Source: Pseudomonadales bacterium (GTDB lineage Bacteria; Pseudomonadota; Gammaproteobacteria; Pseudomonadales; Azotimanducaceae). Taken from it: DNA of 64,000 bases. The stretch is from the NCBI GenBank assembly GCA_019090615.1, contig JAHRVQ010000021.1:1-64000 (forward strand), in the 5' to 3' direction. Under the pieces are notes generated by a model. It was not told the DNA's origin. It saw only the letters and a list, made by a program, of their open reading frames with translations, and did not search any database. The translations under genes and the position numbers were made by a program. Position 1 is the stretch's first letter. Each line of letters starts with the position of its first letter. This document shows positions 19,381 to 30,053 of the stretch, one piece after another.

Positions 19381-20745
19381 ATGCGAAAACCACTCATAAC
19401 CCTTCTTATTCTAGGCTTATCTTTATCCACCTTTTCTGCAGTAGCTGCACCTGGTGTGTCAAACAACTCAGGCACGAAACTCTCCGTAGATAAGGACTGG
19501 AGCGTATACAGCACTATTGACCTTTTCGCTTATAGTGAACCGGTCTCCGTTGACCAATTTGCCAGCGATTTTGAAGGTAGTCTAAAAGATGGTGAAACTG
19601 CTTTCACACATAACGTTTTTTCTACCGGAATAAGATGGCGCAATTTCACCCTGGGTTATGTGCACCGGTTTGACTATGTCACGGAATTTACCGAGGATAC
19701 TGCGTTTATTCACCATAGTGAGAAAAACAACAACCCCATACCAGGCGATAGAGATTACGACGTTTTGCTGGATGTCGAGCGGCTTGAGGCCAGCGGTATT
19801 CGCCTCGGCTACCACTACCAGATCAAACCAGGGTTAACCATTAGCTCTAACTTTTCCTATTATAACGAATTATCTGGGCTGCAATCCGGTAAGGCGGGCG
19901 TGAATGGTGATTTGACCCCCTTCGACGCACAATTTAAAGCGGCACTTGAGACCGCCACTGCCGATCTGGAAATACTGGTTGAGCAATTTAACGCAGGCGG
20001 GCGCGATTTCCCATCCCTTGACGGCGTCATTGGCCAACTAAGAACCAGTGTGGAACAAGTCAACGCCAGCTTATTGATTGACTACGCCTATGACGACCCG
20101 AAATTTAGCGAAGACGAATATCGTCAGCCGACCATTAATGGCCCAGCGAATCCTGTCATTTCAGGGGTATCCTTCGAAGAACCCGACGGCACCGGATATT
20201 CACTGGATATAGGCATCGATTGGCAAGTGAACGACCGGCTTAAATTAAACCTGCAGCTTATCGACATTATCAATCGTTTTAACTGGGATGATGCTCCGCA
20301 GACTGTAGTGAACTTTAATCTTAACCCTTTGTTACTGGACGCATTAGATTTAATCCAGGACATATCAGCAGGCGAAAGAGTCCAGGTTAATCAATTAATC
20401 GACGACCATCTCTCTGTGAGCATTATCAACGATGATTACACCCAAAAACTAAACTGGCGCGGCGACTTCTCTGCAAGCTACTCGCTTAACAGAACCATAC
20501 CCCTATATCGGTGGCAGCCTAACGTTTCAGTTATCGGTGGTGTCTACCATACAGATACCCAGGACTTTCCGCGTATTGGCTTCAGCTTGAACGACAATTT
20601 CAAGCTCGAATATGACTTTGGCGGTGATGCCATTATTGTTTCGCTAGTCGGCAAATACGGATTTATTCAGCTTATTTCAGATAGCTTCGATTTAGAAGAA
20701 GCATATGACTTCGGCATAACTATGGGTATTAATTATCAATTCTAG
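19381..20745 (+). CDS. Predicted outer-membrane protein of unknown function
   Basis: The 454-residue protein has a signal peptide (MRKPLITLLILGLSLSTFSAVAA), alternating hydrophobic/polar strands, and ends with Phe in NYQF, as outer-membrane beta-barrels do. I do not recognise a specific family. Two Asp- and Glu-rich loops (residues about 170-250) might bind cations. It has its own promoter region, and a GC-rich hairpin follows at 20787-20800. Confidence 0.7.
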   Translation: MRKPLITLLILGLSLSTFSAVAAPGVSNNSGTKLSVDKDWSVYSTIDLFAYSEPVSVDQFASDFEGSLKDGETAFTHNVFSTGIRWRNFTLGYVHRFDYVTEFTEDTAFIHHSEKNNNPIPGDRDYDVLLDVERLEASGIRLGYHYQIKPGLTISSNFSYYNELSGLQSGKAGVNGDLTPFDAQFKAALETATADLEILVEQFNAGGRDFPSLDGVIGQLRTSVEQVNASLLIDYAYDDPKFSEDEYRQPTINGPANPVISGVSFEEPDGTGYSLDIGIDWQVNDRLKLNLQLIDIINRFNWDDAPQTVVNFNLNPLLLDALDLIQDISAGERVQVNQLIDDHLSVSIINDDYTQKLNWRGDFSASYSLNRTIPLYRWQPNVSVIGGVYHTDTQDFPRIGFSLNDNFKLEYDFGGDAIIVSLVGKYGFIQLISDSFDLEEAYDFGITMGINYQF

Positions 20746-21085
20746 ATATCAATTTACGGACAGCGGCGCACACGAGCTTTGGTTTTCCCCCACTCGGGGG
20801 CGTCGTTTTAACTGTAGTTTCTGACCATAGTGAGGGTCTATTCGCCAATCATTTTTGACAATCATTTTTGACAATCATTTTTGACAATCATTTTAAACCA
20901 GGATCTCAGACAGAGGCTATAGTTTAGAAATATTTGAAAGTAATGCCCTGCAGTTCGGCGATTTTCCGGCACTTAAAACTTAATCGAATCATAATAGCAA
21001 CTAATCAAACCACTCGTTCTAAGCTACCCGTTTCTGTTGAGTATACTCAATAATGAACAATCCCTAATCTACCAGTCTTCAAATA
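20746..21085. other. Intergenic region with hairpin and 13-bp tandem repeat
   Basis: The 340 bases hold no gene. A small hairpin (CCCCC-ACTC-GGGGG, 20787-20800) followed after 4 bases by a short T-rich tract may terminate the outer-membrane protein gene. A 13-bp tandem repeat (20846-20895) follows. Confidence 0.5.
20846..20895. repeat. 13-bp tandem repeat, nearly four copies
   Basis: The unit CAATCATTTTTGA occurs at 20846-20858, 20859-20871 and 20872-20884 without mismatch, then as an 11-base partial copy. It lies about 190 bases upstream of the c-di-GMP signalling gene. Confidence 0.9.
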
Positions 21086-23290
21086 ATGCCTACATACCTG
21101 AGCAAAATATTGATCGTTGACGACCAAGCTGCCAATCGTCTAGCCATCAAATACATGCTTGAAAAAATCAACATAAAAATTTTTGAGGCCGCTTCAGGTA
21201 AGCAGGCCCTGTCACTAATCCTGAAACATGATTTTGCCGTTATACTCATGGACGTAGTAATGCCAGGGCTTGATGGTTATGAGACTATCCGTCTAATCCA
21301 CAGCACCGAACGTTTCCAACAAATCCCCATCGTAATGGTGACCTCTTATGGCACCAAAGAACAATATATCAAAGCCTACGAAGCAGGCGCGGTTGATTAT
21401 GTAACCAAACCCGTGGAGCCAATCGTACTCACTAATAAAATCAATCAATTTGTTGAACTCAGTCAGCAGCGAGAAGCCGCTCAAATAGCTCAAAGAGAAC
21501 AGGCCATGGTTGCCGCCAGTATGGAAGGCTTACTAAATTCTGCTGGCGAGGGCATATTAGGCATAAATCTAACGGGTGAAATTACTTTCGCAAACCCAAA
21601 AGCTTGCGCATTGCTGCATGCCCGGAAAGAAAAATTAACTCAAAAAAATATTCAGATTTTTTTCACTTCCGCTGCCAGCCAAGAAATAAATACCGAACCT
21701 GATACTGAGGCGCTTTCTACTAATATTTTTAAATTGTTACGCCGAAAAAGCAGTTTGACGGACACCAATGAGCGCTGGATGACAGTAACAGGAGAGACAT
21801 TCTACGTCGAATATAGCTGCGAAATCATCCGCAACAATAAGGGACAGCAAATCGGCGGCGTTGTTACCTTTCAAAACATATCAGAACGTAAAGCTATCGA
21901 GGATAGACTGACACGTTTAGCCAACTATGATCCGCTGACCAACCTGGCAAACCGCGCCTATTTCCACGACACCCTCACTAAAGCGATGGCACGCTCCAGA
22001 CGCACGGACAGCAAGCTGGTCTTACTTTTCCTTGACCTTGACCATTTCAAAGATATCAATGACAACTTAGGTCACGATGCCGGCGACCTGTTACTAAAAA
22101 TAGTGAGCCGACGAATCAACCAATGCATACGTGAAGGCGACGTTGCAGCCCGAATCGGAGGAGATGAATTCGCCGTAATTATATACGACATAGACTCACT
22201 CACTGGCGTTGTCCAAATTGCAGAAAAAATTATTACCACAGTAAACCAGCCCGTCGACCTGTTTGGCACCGATATTACCACCAGCACCAGCATTGGAATT
22301 GCGATATTCGATGACTACAAAACTAACCTCGATGAACTCGTCAAGGCCGCAGATATTGCCATGTATACCGCAAAAACTAATGGCCGCAATCGATACCAGT
22401 TTTTTAAACAAAAAATGCAACAACGAGCAACAAAAAAAAGTCGTATTCAAGTGACATTGGCCCAGGCACTCGATGGCAACGAGTTATCAATCAGCTACCA
22501 GCCGAAAATATCGCTCAAAAAATCCCGCGTAATCGGCCTCGAAGCACTCATCCGATGGACTAATAGTAACGGAGAAATAATTGCTCCTAAAGATTTCATA
22601 CCTGTCGCCGAAGAATCAGGCCAGATCCACGCGTTAGGGGAATGGGTATTCGAACGTGTTTGTAGACAAATAAAGTCCTGGCAGGACTTACCCGGTTTCG
22701 ATGGCTTATCAATTTCTATCAATATCTCTGCCCTACAACTCAAGGCTGGTGGCTTTCATCGACAGGTAGAAGGAATATTAAATAAACATGAAATAGAACC
22801 AGGACGCCTTGAACTGGAACTTACAGAAACTGCCATCATGAGCAAACCACTGATCACTGCACGTGAACTACATTTTTTACATGAACTAGGAATAGGTATT
22901 TCTATTGACGATTTCGGCACCGGTTATACCTCATTAAACTATCTGAAACGATTTCCGATTGACGCATTAAAGATTGACCAACGTTTTATCTCTGCTATTG
23001 GCCTTGATGATCGTGACGAAGATGTTATCAAAATTGTTATGGCCATTGGCCGTACCCTGGGTATAGACGTCATTGCTGAAGGCGTGGAAACCAATGCTCA
23101 ACTGGCTTTTCTGTATTCTATTGATTGCGATCTGGTACAGGGTTATTTTTTTAGTGAACCATTAGATCAACAGGGTACCACTAAAATGCTTGAAGCAATT
23201 GGCACAACTTATAGCGATCGTTTTGACAATTTTAAGCGGTATATTAATGACAACAATCTGCAGCCCTTACACGCCGGTAAGTTACATTAA
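21086..23290 (+). CDS. Response regulator with PAS, GGDEF and EAL domains
   Basis: The 734-residue protein has a receiver domain (residues 5-125; phospho-acceptor Asp56 in VILMDVVMPG), a PAS domain (about 145-270), a GGDEF domain (about 280-445) and an EAL domain (about 460-710). GGDEF is intact near residue 357 with an inhibitory RxxD site (REGD) five residues before it. EAL is intact (GLEALIRW near 483), and DDFGTGY and EGVET motifs are present, so both cyclase and phosphodiesterase activity are possible. The cognate histidine kinase is not encoded nearby. No membrane segment is seen, so it is cytosolic. Confidence 0.95.
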   Translation: MPTYLSKILIVDDQAANRLAIKYMLEKINIKIFEAASGKQALSLILKHDFAVILMDVVMPGLDGYETIRLIHSTERFQQIPIVMVTSYGTKEQYIKAYEAGAVDYVTKPVEPIVLTNKINQFVELSQQREAAQIAQREQAMVAASMEGLLNSAGEGILGINLTGEITFANPKACALLHARKEKLTQKNIQIFFTSAASQEINTEPDTEALSTNIFKLLRRKSSLTDTNERWMTVTGETFYVEYSCEIIRNNKGQQIGGVVTFQNISERKAIEDRLTRLANYDPLTNLANRAYFHDTLTKAMARSRRTDSKLVLLFLDLDHFKDINDNLGHDAGDLLLKIVSRRINQCIREGDVAARIGGDEFAVIIYDIDSLTGVVQIAEKIITTVNQPVDLFGTDITTSTSIGIAIFDDYKTNLDELVKAADIAMYTAKTNGRNRYQFFKQKMQQRATKKSRIQVTLAQALDGNELSISYQPKISLKKSRVIGLEALIRWTNSNGEIIAPKDFIPVAEESGQIHALGEWVFERVCRQIKSWQDLPGFDGLSISINISALQLKAGGFHRQVEGILNKHEIEPGRLELELTETAIMSKPLITARELHFLHELGIGISIDDFGTGYTSLNYLKRFPIDALKIDQRFISAIGLDDRDEDVIKIVMAIGRTLGIDVIAEGVETNAQLAFLYSIDCDLVQGYFFSEPLDQQGTTKMLEAIGTTYSDRFDNFKRYINDNNLQPLHAGKLH

Positions 23291-23350
23291 AGAACCACTA
23301 ACTAATACAAACTTGCCAATAAACTAATCAGCCAGATACGGAACGTTCAG

Positions 23351-23740
23351 TCAATTTGGCTCAAAAGCCATCGATTGACTTTTTGCTAGCCAATTCATTG
23401 CTAATTGTGCTGACTTAAATCGGCGTATATTTTTATCATCTGCAGAATAACCCGAATACAGCCTGATTAAGCCCCAGGCCACTGGGTCTTTTACATAAAC
23501 TGCAGTTTTATTAATAGCTGGCGCCAGGTAATCACCTATTTTAGGTTTCACCAATCCGCGGGTTAATTTAATTTTAGCAATCAGCACCAAATCAATGAAA
23601 TGGTTAAAGGACTGGTCAATAGATTCGTCGGCTTGCAGTTTTGCCCGATGGTCCATCCACTCAGTATCATTCAGCACACCTGAGGCGCGAATGATAACTA
23701 ATTTTTGCTGATGATCAACAGTATATTGGCAGGCCATCAA
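23351..23740 (-). CDS. Small SpoIIAA/STAS-like protein
   Basis: The 129-residue protein resembles the SpoIIAA-like (STAS/SEC14-related) small proteins: an antiparallel start (YTVDHQQKLVIIRASGVLNDTEWMD), a central IDLVLIAKIKL strand and a C-terminal helix (RFKSAQLAMNWLAKSQ). The function is unknown. It converges with the EAL protein gene and shares the strand with the GNAT gene 87 bases upstream. Confidence 0.6.
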   Translation of the reverse strand: MMACQYTVDHQQKLVIIRASGVLNDTEWMDHRAKLQADESIDQSFNHFIDLVLIAKIKLTRGLVKPKIGDYLAPAINKTAVYVKDPVAWGLIRLYSGYSADDKNIRRFKSAQLAMNWLAKSQSMAFEPN

Positions 23741-23827
23741 AAACTGAGCTCAAATTTTCAGAAAACGCACCCTACTCGAAGCGGCAAACTAATTCAAACT
23801 TTTTATCCCATAAACGGTTTTACCTGT

Positions 23828-24298
23828 CTAAATATCCCTGAGCCAATAATGACGATAGGGCCCATCCAGACCGGTGCCATCAACCAGCCCAATCCAGTCA
23901 TGACGTTCGTAAAAGTTGCAGGCCTTTTTATTAGCGATCAATGATTTGAGAGACAATGGCAATCCATAGCGGGCAACACAGGCCGCGATCAAACGTTGAC
24001 CCAAACCCACAGATTGATATTCTGGTCGGATATAGAGATGATGGATAAAACGTTCCTGTTTCCACACTGAGACAAAACCAAGTAATCCATCAGTCTTGTT
24101 CACCACCAACTGCACTTCTTCGCCGACAATTAACGCCCTTAGTTCACCCTCTGTTACATCTTTAGCTACAAAACATGCCACAGGCGCCCGCGCCTGATTA
24201 TAGATCTCGACCATTGCGGCCAGATCTTTTTCCTCATAATCCCTGATGCGATTCGAATTAATTAACCTTGCCCCGCCCAATAAGTATGACTGGTTCAA
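23828..24298 (-). CDS. GNAT-family N-acetyltransferase
   Basis: The protein carries the acetyl-CoA-binding core of GNAT enzymes, IRPEYQSVGLGQRLIAACV near residues 92-110, and the FYERHDWIGL C-terminal motif. The acceptor is unknown. The start is unclear: the frame opens at a TTG (24298) and no ATG occurs until about residue 29. A GGGGCAAGG motif lies 6-8 bases before ATT codons near residue 14, so the real start may be there or at a TTG. Confidence 0.85.
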   Translation of the reverse strand: MNQSYLLGGARLINSNRIRDYEEKDLAAMVEIYNQARAPVACFVAKDVTEGELRALIVGEEVQLVVNKTDGLLGFVSVWKQERFIHHLYIRPEYQSVGLGQRLIAACVARYGLPLSLKSLIANKKACNFYERHDWIGLVDGTGLDGPYRHYWLRDI

Positions 24299-24341
24299 AA
24301 ATCACCCAATCAAACAACAGATAGTTCTAAAATTATTCCAT

Positions 24342-24372
24342 AAAAAAAGCCCTGCAATGCAGGGCTTTTTAA
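24342..24372 (-). terminator. Rho-independent terminator after groESL
   Basis: The stem GCCCTGC/GCAGGGC (24349-24355 and 24359-24365) with loop AAT has an A-run on one side and a T-run on the other, so it can act both ways. It is the first strong terminator after groL, about 190 bases past the stop. Confidence 0.9.
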
Positions 24373-24558
24373 TTTACATCATCCAGACCGTTGAAAAAAA
24401 CCACCTAAGGCAAATCACCCCAATAGTAATTCTCACCAGATCGGCTGAATGAGCCTCCATATTCGCGTAACAATAAATCAAGTCACAACTAATCTATAGT
24501 CACGCAATATATAGAAACGGAGTAAACGGTTCCGCAAATATAGTCAAATTGACTATAT

Positions 24559-26238
<1,680 letters not shown>

Positions 26239-26259
26239 CTAGAGTTAACGTACGTTGAT

Positions 26260-26547
26260 TTAGGCAATCACACCAAATACTTCGCTTTCGTTCATGATGA
26301 GCAATTCTTCACCATCAAGCTTCACAGCACTACCTGAATACTGGCCAAACAGGACCTTGTCACCAACATTCAGGTCCACTGGTTGAACAGAACCATCTTC
26401 TGATTTTTTACCAGGGCCAACTGCTAGCACTTCACCTTGTGAAGGTTTCTCAGTTGCGGAACCAGGAAGAACAATACCTCCTGCTGATTTTGTTTCTTCT
26501 TCGGTGCGGCGTACTACCACACGATCTTGCAATGGGCGGATGTTCAT
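26260..26547 (-). CDS. groS: Co-chaperonin GroES (10 kDa)
   Basis: GroES caps GroEL. The 95-residue protein has the typical N-terminus [14 protein letters not shown], the mobile loop [23 protein letters not shown] and the C-terminal [14 protein letters not shown]. It is the first gene of the operon and lies downstream of a CIRCE operator, 125 bases from its start codon. Confidence 0.99.
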   Translation of the reverse strand: MNIRPLQDRVVVRRTEEETKSAGGIVLPGSATEKPSQGEVLAVGPGKKSEDGSVQPVDLNVGDKVLFGQYSGSAVKLDGEELLIMNESEVFGVIA

Positions 26548-26671
26548 TAATGTCTCCGATTTTAGGTACCAACAGCGATGGATAAGACCAACTGATTGGT
26601 TTTCTTAGTAAACCAAGCTAATCCTGGGCAACTCACCATCCTCACTAAAAAAAATGGTATTGGCGCAACAA

Positions 26672-26698
26672 CTAGCACTCTCCTACTTGGAGTGCTAA
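26672..26698. promoter_or_regulatory. CIRCE operator (HrcA site) upstream of groESL
   Basis: The inverted repeat reads CTAGCACTC, nine bases (TCCTACTTG), then GAGTGCTAA. It matches the CIRCE consensus TTAGCACTC-N9-GAGTGCTAA with one mismatch, at the first base. CIRCE is bound by the repressor HrcA, so groESL is probably under HrcA heat-shock control in this organism. HrcA itself is not in the window. Confidence 0.95.
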
Positions 26699-26764
26699 TA
26701 ATAGGGATGAATCATTCATATTCAACCCATCCGGCTGAAAATCACAAAAAATAAATGGTACCTA

Positions 26765-27073
26765 ATGGCGGATTCCAGGCAAAAAATCGAACGCCATGTT
26801 TGGCAAATCATCAATGCCATCCCCAGCGGTCAGGTCGCAACCTACGGCCAGATCGCTCAGCTTGCTGGCATGCCCAATCAATCTCGACTAGTGGGTAGAA
26901 TCTTATCCAGACTGCCGCAGGACACCCGCTTGCCGTGGCATCGAGTAGTCAATAGTCAAGGTAAAATAACCAATCCTAACGCTGAACGACAAAGCCAACG
27001 GCTAAAACAGGAAGGCGTTTTACTAGTCAACAATCGCGTTCGCCTTAGCAGCTACTTATGGCGACCAGGCTAA
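26765..27073 (+). CDS. Alkyltransferase-like (ATL) DNA-binding protein
   Basis: The 102-residue protein has the fold of O6-alkylguanine-DNA alkyltransferases, but the catalytic PCHR is changed to PWHR (Trp58), so it cannot accept alkyl groups. ATL proteins bind O6-alkylguanine lesions and flag them for nucleotide excision repair. The helix-turn-helix with the RLVGRILSRLP segment and the ATYGQIAQLAG motif are intact. It is a single gene diverging from groESL. Confidence 0.92.
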   Translation: MADSRQKIERHVWQIINAIPSGQVATYGQIAQLAGMPNQSRLVGRILSRLPQDTRLPWHRVVNSQGKITNPNAERQSQRLKQEGVLLVNNRVRLSSYLWRPG

Positions 27074-27110
27074 AGGAATACCGTACGGGAAATTGCCAAC
27101 CTGGAGCATT

Positions 27111-28493
27111 CTATCCTGGAGCAGCGCTTTCGCTAACTCGCCCATCACGACGGATCAGCACGAGCACCAGTAAAATTGCGGGTATGCCAAGCCCAGACGC
27201 AACCAGAAAAAACACAAAATAGTCATAGTGCTCAACTACCAGCCCAGAGAAACCACTCATAAATTTACCCGGCAGTGTCATCAAAGAACTAAATAAAGCA
27301 TATTGAGTGGCGGTATAGGCCCTGTTTGTCAAACTTGATAAATAAGCAACCAAAGCAGTGGCAGCGAACCCGCCGCTCAAATTATCCGCACTAATCACCA
27401 CGGCTAACCAGCTAAGCTCAGGGGTTAATAAAGACAACATAGCAAACAATAAATTGGTCGCAGCAACGGCAATAGCCCCCAATAGCAAGCAATTCAAAAT
27501 GCCCCATTTAACCACCAGAATCCCACCGATAGCAGCGCCAGAAATCGACATAAAAAAACCAAAAATCTTAGCTACATTGGCTATTTCAATCTTGCTATAA
27601 CCCAGGTCAAGATAAAATGGATTAGCCATAATTCCCATCGCAATATCACTGAGCCGAAACACCGCGATAAACAATAGAATAACCAGCGCAAACCGGCCAT
27701 TGCGGGTGAAAAAATCAACAAAAGGCTGGATCACACCCTGTACAAAAAATAACCGCCAATTTTTTACCTCGGTTTTCTCTGGTGACGCTAACAGCGACTT
27801 GTCGTCAGCAGATACAGGGCCCTGTGGCTCTCGAATACATAAAACCGTGATACATCCAACGCCGATCAAGGTCGCCATAAGCTGATAAGCTACTACCCAA
27901 CTGAAATAGGTCGCAAGGTATAACGCACCCGCACCCGCTACCAGCAACGCTAACCGATAGCCAAAAATATACGTTGCAGACATGGCCCCCTGATAACGTT
28001 CGTCCATTGCCTCGATACGATATGCATCAATTGCAATATCCTGGGTCGCTGATGAAAATGCCACCAGAAAGGCAAACCCAGCAAGGATAAAAAGATCAGC
28101 CGCGCCCACCAGAGACATACCCAATAAACCCAGACCAATACCCAGTTGGCCGGCCAACATCCAGCCACGCCGTTGCCCCAACCATCGGGTCAGCCCAGGG
28201 ACTGCCAACTGATCAACCACCGGCGCCCAGATCACTTTAATTGAATAGGTAATACCGACCCAGGCAAAAAAGCCAATGGCACTGCGAGTAATACCCTCGT
28301 CATGTAACCATGCTGTGAGGGTGGTAAATACCAACAAATAGGGCAAACCACTGGCAAAACCCAAAAATACCATCGCAAATACACGGGGTTTTGTATATAC
28401 AGCGAACACTTCTAGCCAGGACAGGGCCTGACCAGGCTCTGGCCGGATCTGCTGTGACGCTAACTTTTTCCGCCCAAAATTAAAAACAGCCAA
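27111..28493 (-). CDS. ampG: AmpG-like muropeptide permease (MFS)
   Basis: AmpG imports anhydro-muropeptides for cell-wall recycling. The 460-residue protein has about 12 membrane segments and the conserved GFASGLPYLLVFTTLTAWL near residue 40, WAPVVDQL near 105 and ATQDIAIDAYRIEAM near 150. The gene begins 2 bases after the yajQ stop, so the two are co-transcribed. AmpD and AmpE are in the same window about 6 kb away. Confidence 0.92.
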   Translation of the reverse strand: MAVFNFGRKKLASQQIRPEPGQALSWLEVFAVYTKPRVFAMVFLGFASGLPYLLVFTTLTAWLHDEGITRSAIGFFAWVGITYSIKVIWAPVVDQLAVPGLTRWLGQRRGWMLAGQLGIGLGLLGMSLVGAADLFILAGFAFLVAFSSATQDIAIDAYRIEAMDERYQGAMSATYIFGYRLALLVAGAGALYLATYFSWVVAYQLMATLIGVGCITVLCIREPQGPVSADDKSLLASPEKTEVKNWRLFFVQGVIQPFVDFFTRNGRFALVILLFIAVFRLSDIAMGIMANPFYLDLGYSKIEIANVAKIFGFFMSISGAAIGGILVVKWGILNCLLLGAIAVAATNLLFAMLSLLTPELSWLAVVISADNLSGGFAATALVAYLSSLTNRAYTATQYALFSSLMTLPGKFMSGFSGLVVEHYDYFVFFLVASGLGIPAILLVLVLIRRDGRVSESAAPG

Positions 28494-28495
28494 AT

Positions 28496-28981
28496 TTATT
28501 CCCTGAAGTTTTCAAACTGAAGCGGCACATCAATATCTTCATGACCCTTTAGAAAGGCCATGACTTTTTGTAGATCATCGCGCTTTTTACCGGTAACTCT
28601 TAGTTTTTCCCCCTGTATCGCTGCTTGCACTTTCATTTTTTTTGCTTTTATTAGTTTTACGATTTTACGCGCCAGGTCCGTTTCTATGCCCTGGCGAATC
28701 AATACAGTCTGTAATATTTGTTTACCGCGCGGCCTTGGATCTTTAATTTCCAGGACCCGCACGTCGATCTTTCGCGCCACAAGTTTTGCACGCAATATAT
28801 CCAACATTTGCTCTAATTGAATATCTGCTTGCGCTTCCAGCTCTACCTCTGACTCGACACGAGTGAATTTTGCATCTACACCACGAAAATCATAACGTGT
28901 ACTTAATTCTCTATTTGCCTGATCCACAGCATTGGAAATTTCAAATGAATCTACCTCAGAAACCGCATCAAAAGACGGCAT
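28496..28981 (-). CDS. YajQ-family nucleotide-binding protein
   Basis: The 161-residue protein starts MPSFDAVSEVDSFEISNAVDQANRE in the manner of YajQ, with the conserved STRYDFRG and IQGEKLRVTGKKRDDLQ segments and two ferredoxin-like domains. Members bind nucleotides or c-di-GMP, and the Xanthomonas homologue acts as a c-di-GMP effector. It is upstream of and coupled to ampG. The residues that confer c-di-GMP binding cannot be judged here. Confidence 0.93.
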   Translation of the reverse strand: MPSFDAVSEVDSFEISNAVDQANRELSTRYDFRGVDAKFTRVESEVELEAQADIQLEQMLDILRAKLVARKIDVRVLEIKDPRPRGKQILQTVLIRQGIETDLARKIVKLIKAKKMKVQAAIQGEKLRVTGKKRDDLQKVMAFLKGHEDIDVPLQFENFRE

Positions 28982-29068
28982 GTCTATTTTCCCCCATATT
29001 CATTACAATATAATAACTTGAGTTATTCAGCATATCAGATTAAATCAACCGATTAACGACCCTAAAGC

Positions 29069-30016
29069 ATGTTTGAAGTACCGATTGTTATAATTAAAAA
29101 AACAACCACGGACGAAAAATTCTTCGCTACCCTCTTGGCTGCATTTCCTGACAAGCGCTACTACAGTAGCGGCATACAGGCGCTTCAGTCGCTCGAACAA
29201 AACCCAGCAGCGCTGGCAGTTATCGAGTCAGAAACCGAAGACATGGAGGGTATTGAGATAGCCGAAGCTATCCGCGATATAGATGCGGAAGCCAGCCAAT
29301 TCACCTATATTGTAATTTATGGCGGTGAACCCACGCCAATGCTAGAGCATGCTTTTAGCTTATATGTTGATGCTAATATTCCAGCCACCTTACCGCACAC
29401 ATTATCTCAGGTAGTGGCCGCTGGCTGTCGCCTCTCAAAAGAAATTGGCACTATCAAAAACCATAATTTGCAATTACAGGCGTCAAATCAGGAACTAGAA
29501 CATAGTCAACTGCTTGACCCTTTGACCGGCCTTGGGAATCGTAAATATGCCGAGCTATGTCTCAGAGATTCAATCCGTCAAATCGAGTCCCGTGGTGGCG
29601 CAGTTTGTGTTCTAGTCATATCCATACTCAACTTGCCAGCCATCGTTAAACGTTATGACAATCAAATCGGCAAAAACCTTGTTGTCGCGATTGGAGAAAA
29701 AATCACCAATCTGGTCCGCCCACTCGATCTCGTCAGTTACTACAAACCGTACCATTTCGTTCTGGTCTTAACCCAGCCCAATATTGAAAACTGCACCGCT
29801 GCTTGCTATCAGCGTATATACGAAGGTATTAAACTCAAAAGTTTCCCCACTGCAGCAGGCTTTTTAAACGCGGATATAGCTATGAGCATCTGTGCCAGCC
29901 ATGCAGAACATGGCGCACCTGACCCTGACCACCTGATGAAAATTGCCGAGCAACATTTGGAATTATCACAGCAGCAAGAAAACATCTATGTACACCACCT
30001 TACGCCAGCTCAATAA
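29069..30016 (+). CDS. Receiver-like and degenerate GGDEF-domain protein
   Basis: The N-terminus (about residues 1-125) is receiver-like, but the aligned acidic site is not in a typical DxxMP setting. The C-terminal part (about 145-310) is GGDEF-like and begins with the signature LDPLTGLGNRKYAE. The GG(D/E)EF motif itself is replaced by YYKPYHFVLVL, so it should not make c-di-GMP. It may bind nucleotides or act as a scaffold. It is divergent from yajQ. The role is unknown. Confidence 0.75.
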   Translation: MFEVPIVIIKKTTTDEKFFATLLAAFPDKRYYSSGIQALQSLEQNPAALAVIESETEDMEGIEIAEAIRDIDAEASQFTYIVIYGGEPTPMLEHAFSLYVDANIPATLPHTLSQVVAAGCRLSKEIGTIKNHNLQLQASNQELEHSQLLDPLTGLGNRKYAELCLRDSIRQIESRGGAVCVLVISILNLPAIVKRYDNQIGKNLVVAIGEKITNLVRPLDLVSYYKPYHFVLVLTQPNIENCTAACYQRIYEGIKLKSFPTAAGFLNADIAMSICASHAEHGAPDPDHLMKIAEQHLELSQQQENIYVHHLTPAQ

Positions 30017-30053
30017 CCTGCTCTAAGCCAGTGCCAAGCCTAACGACTGCGGT

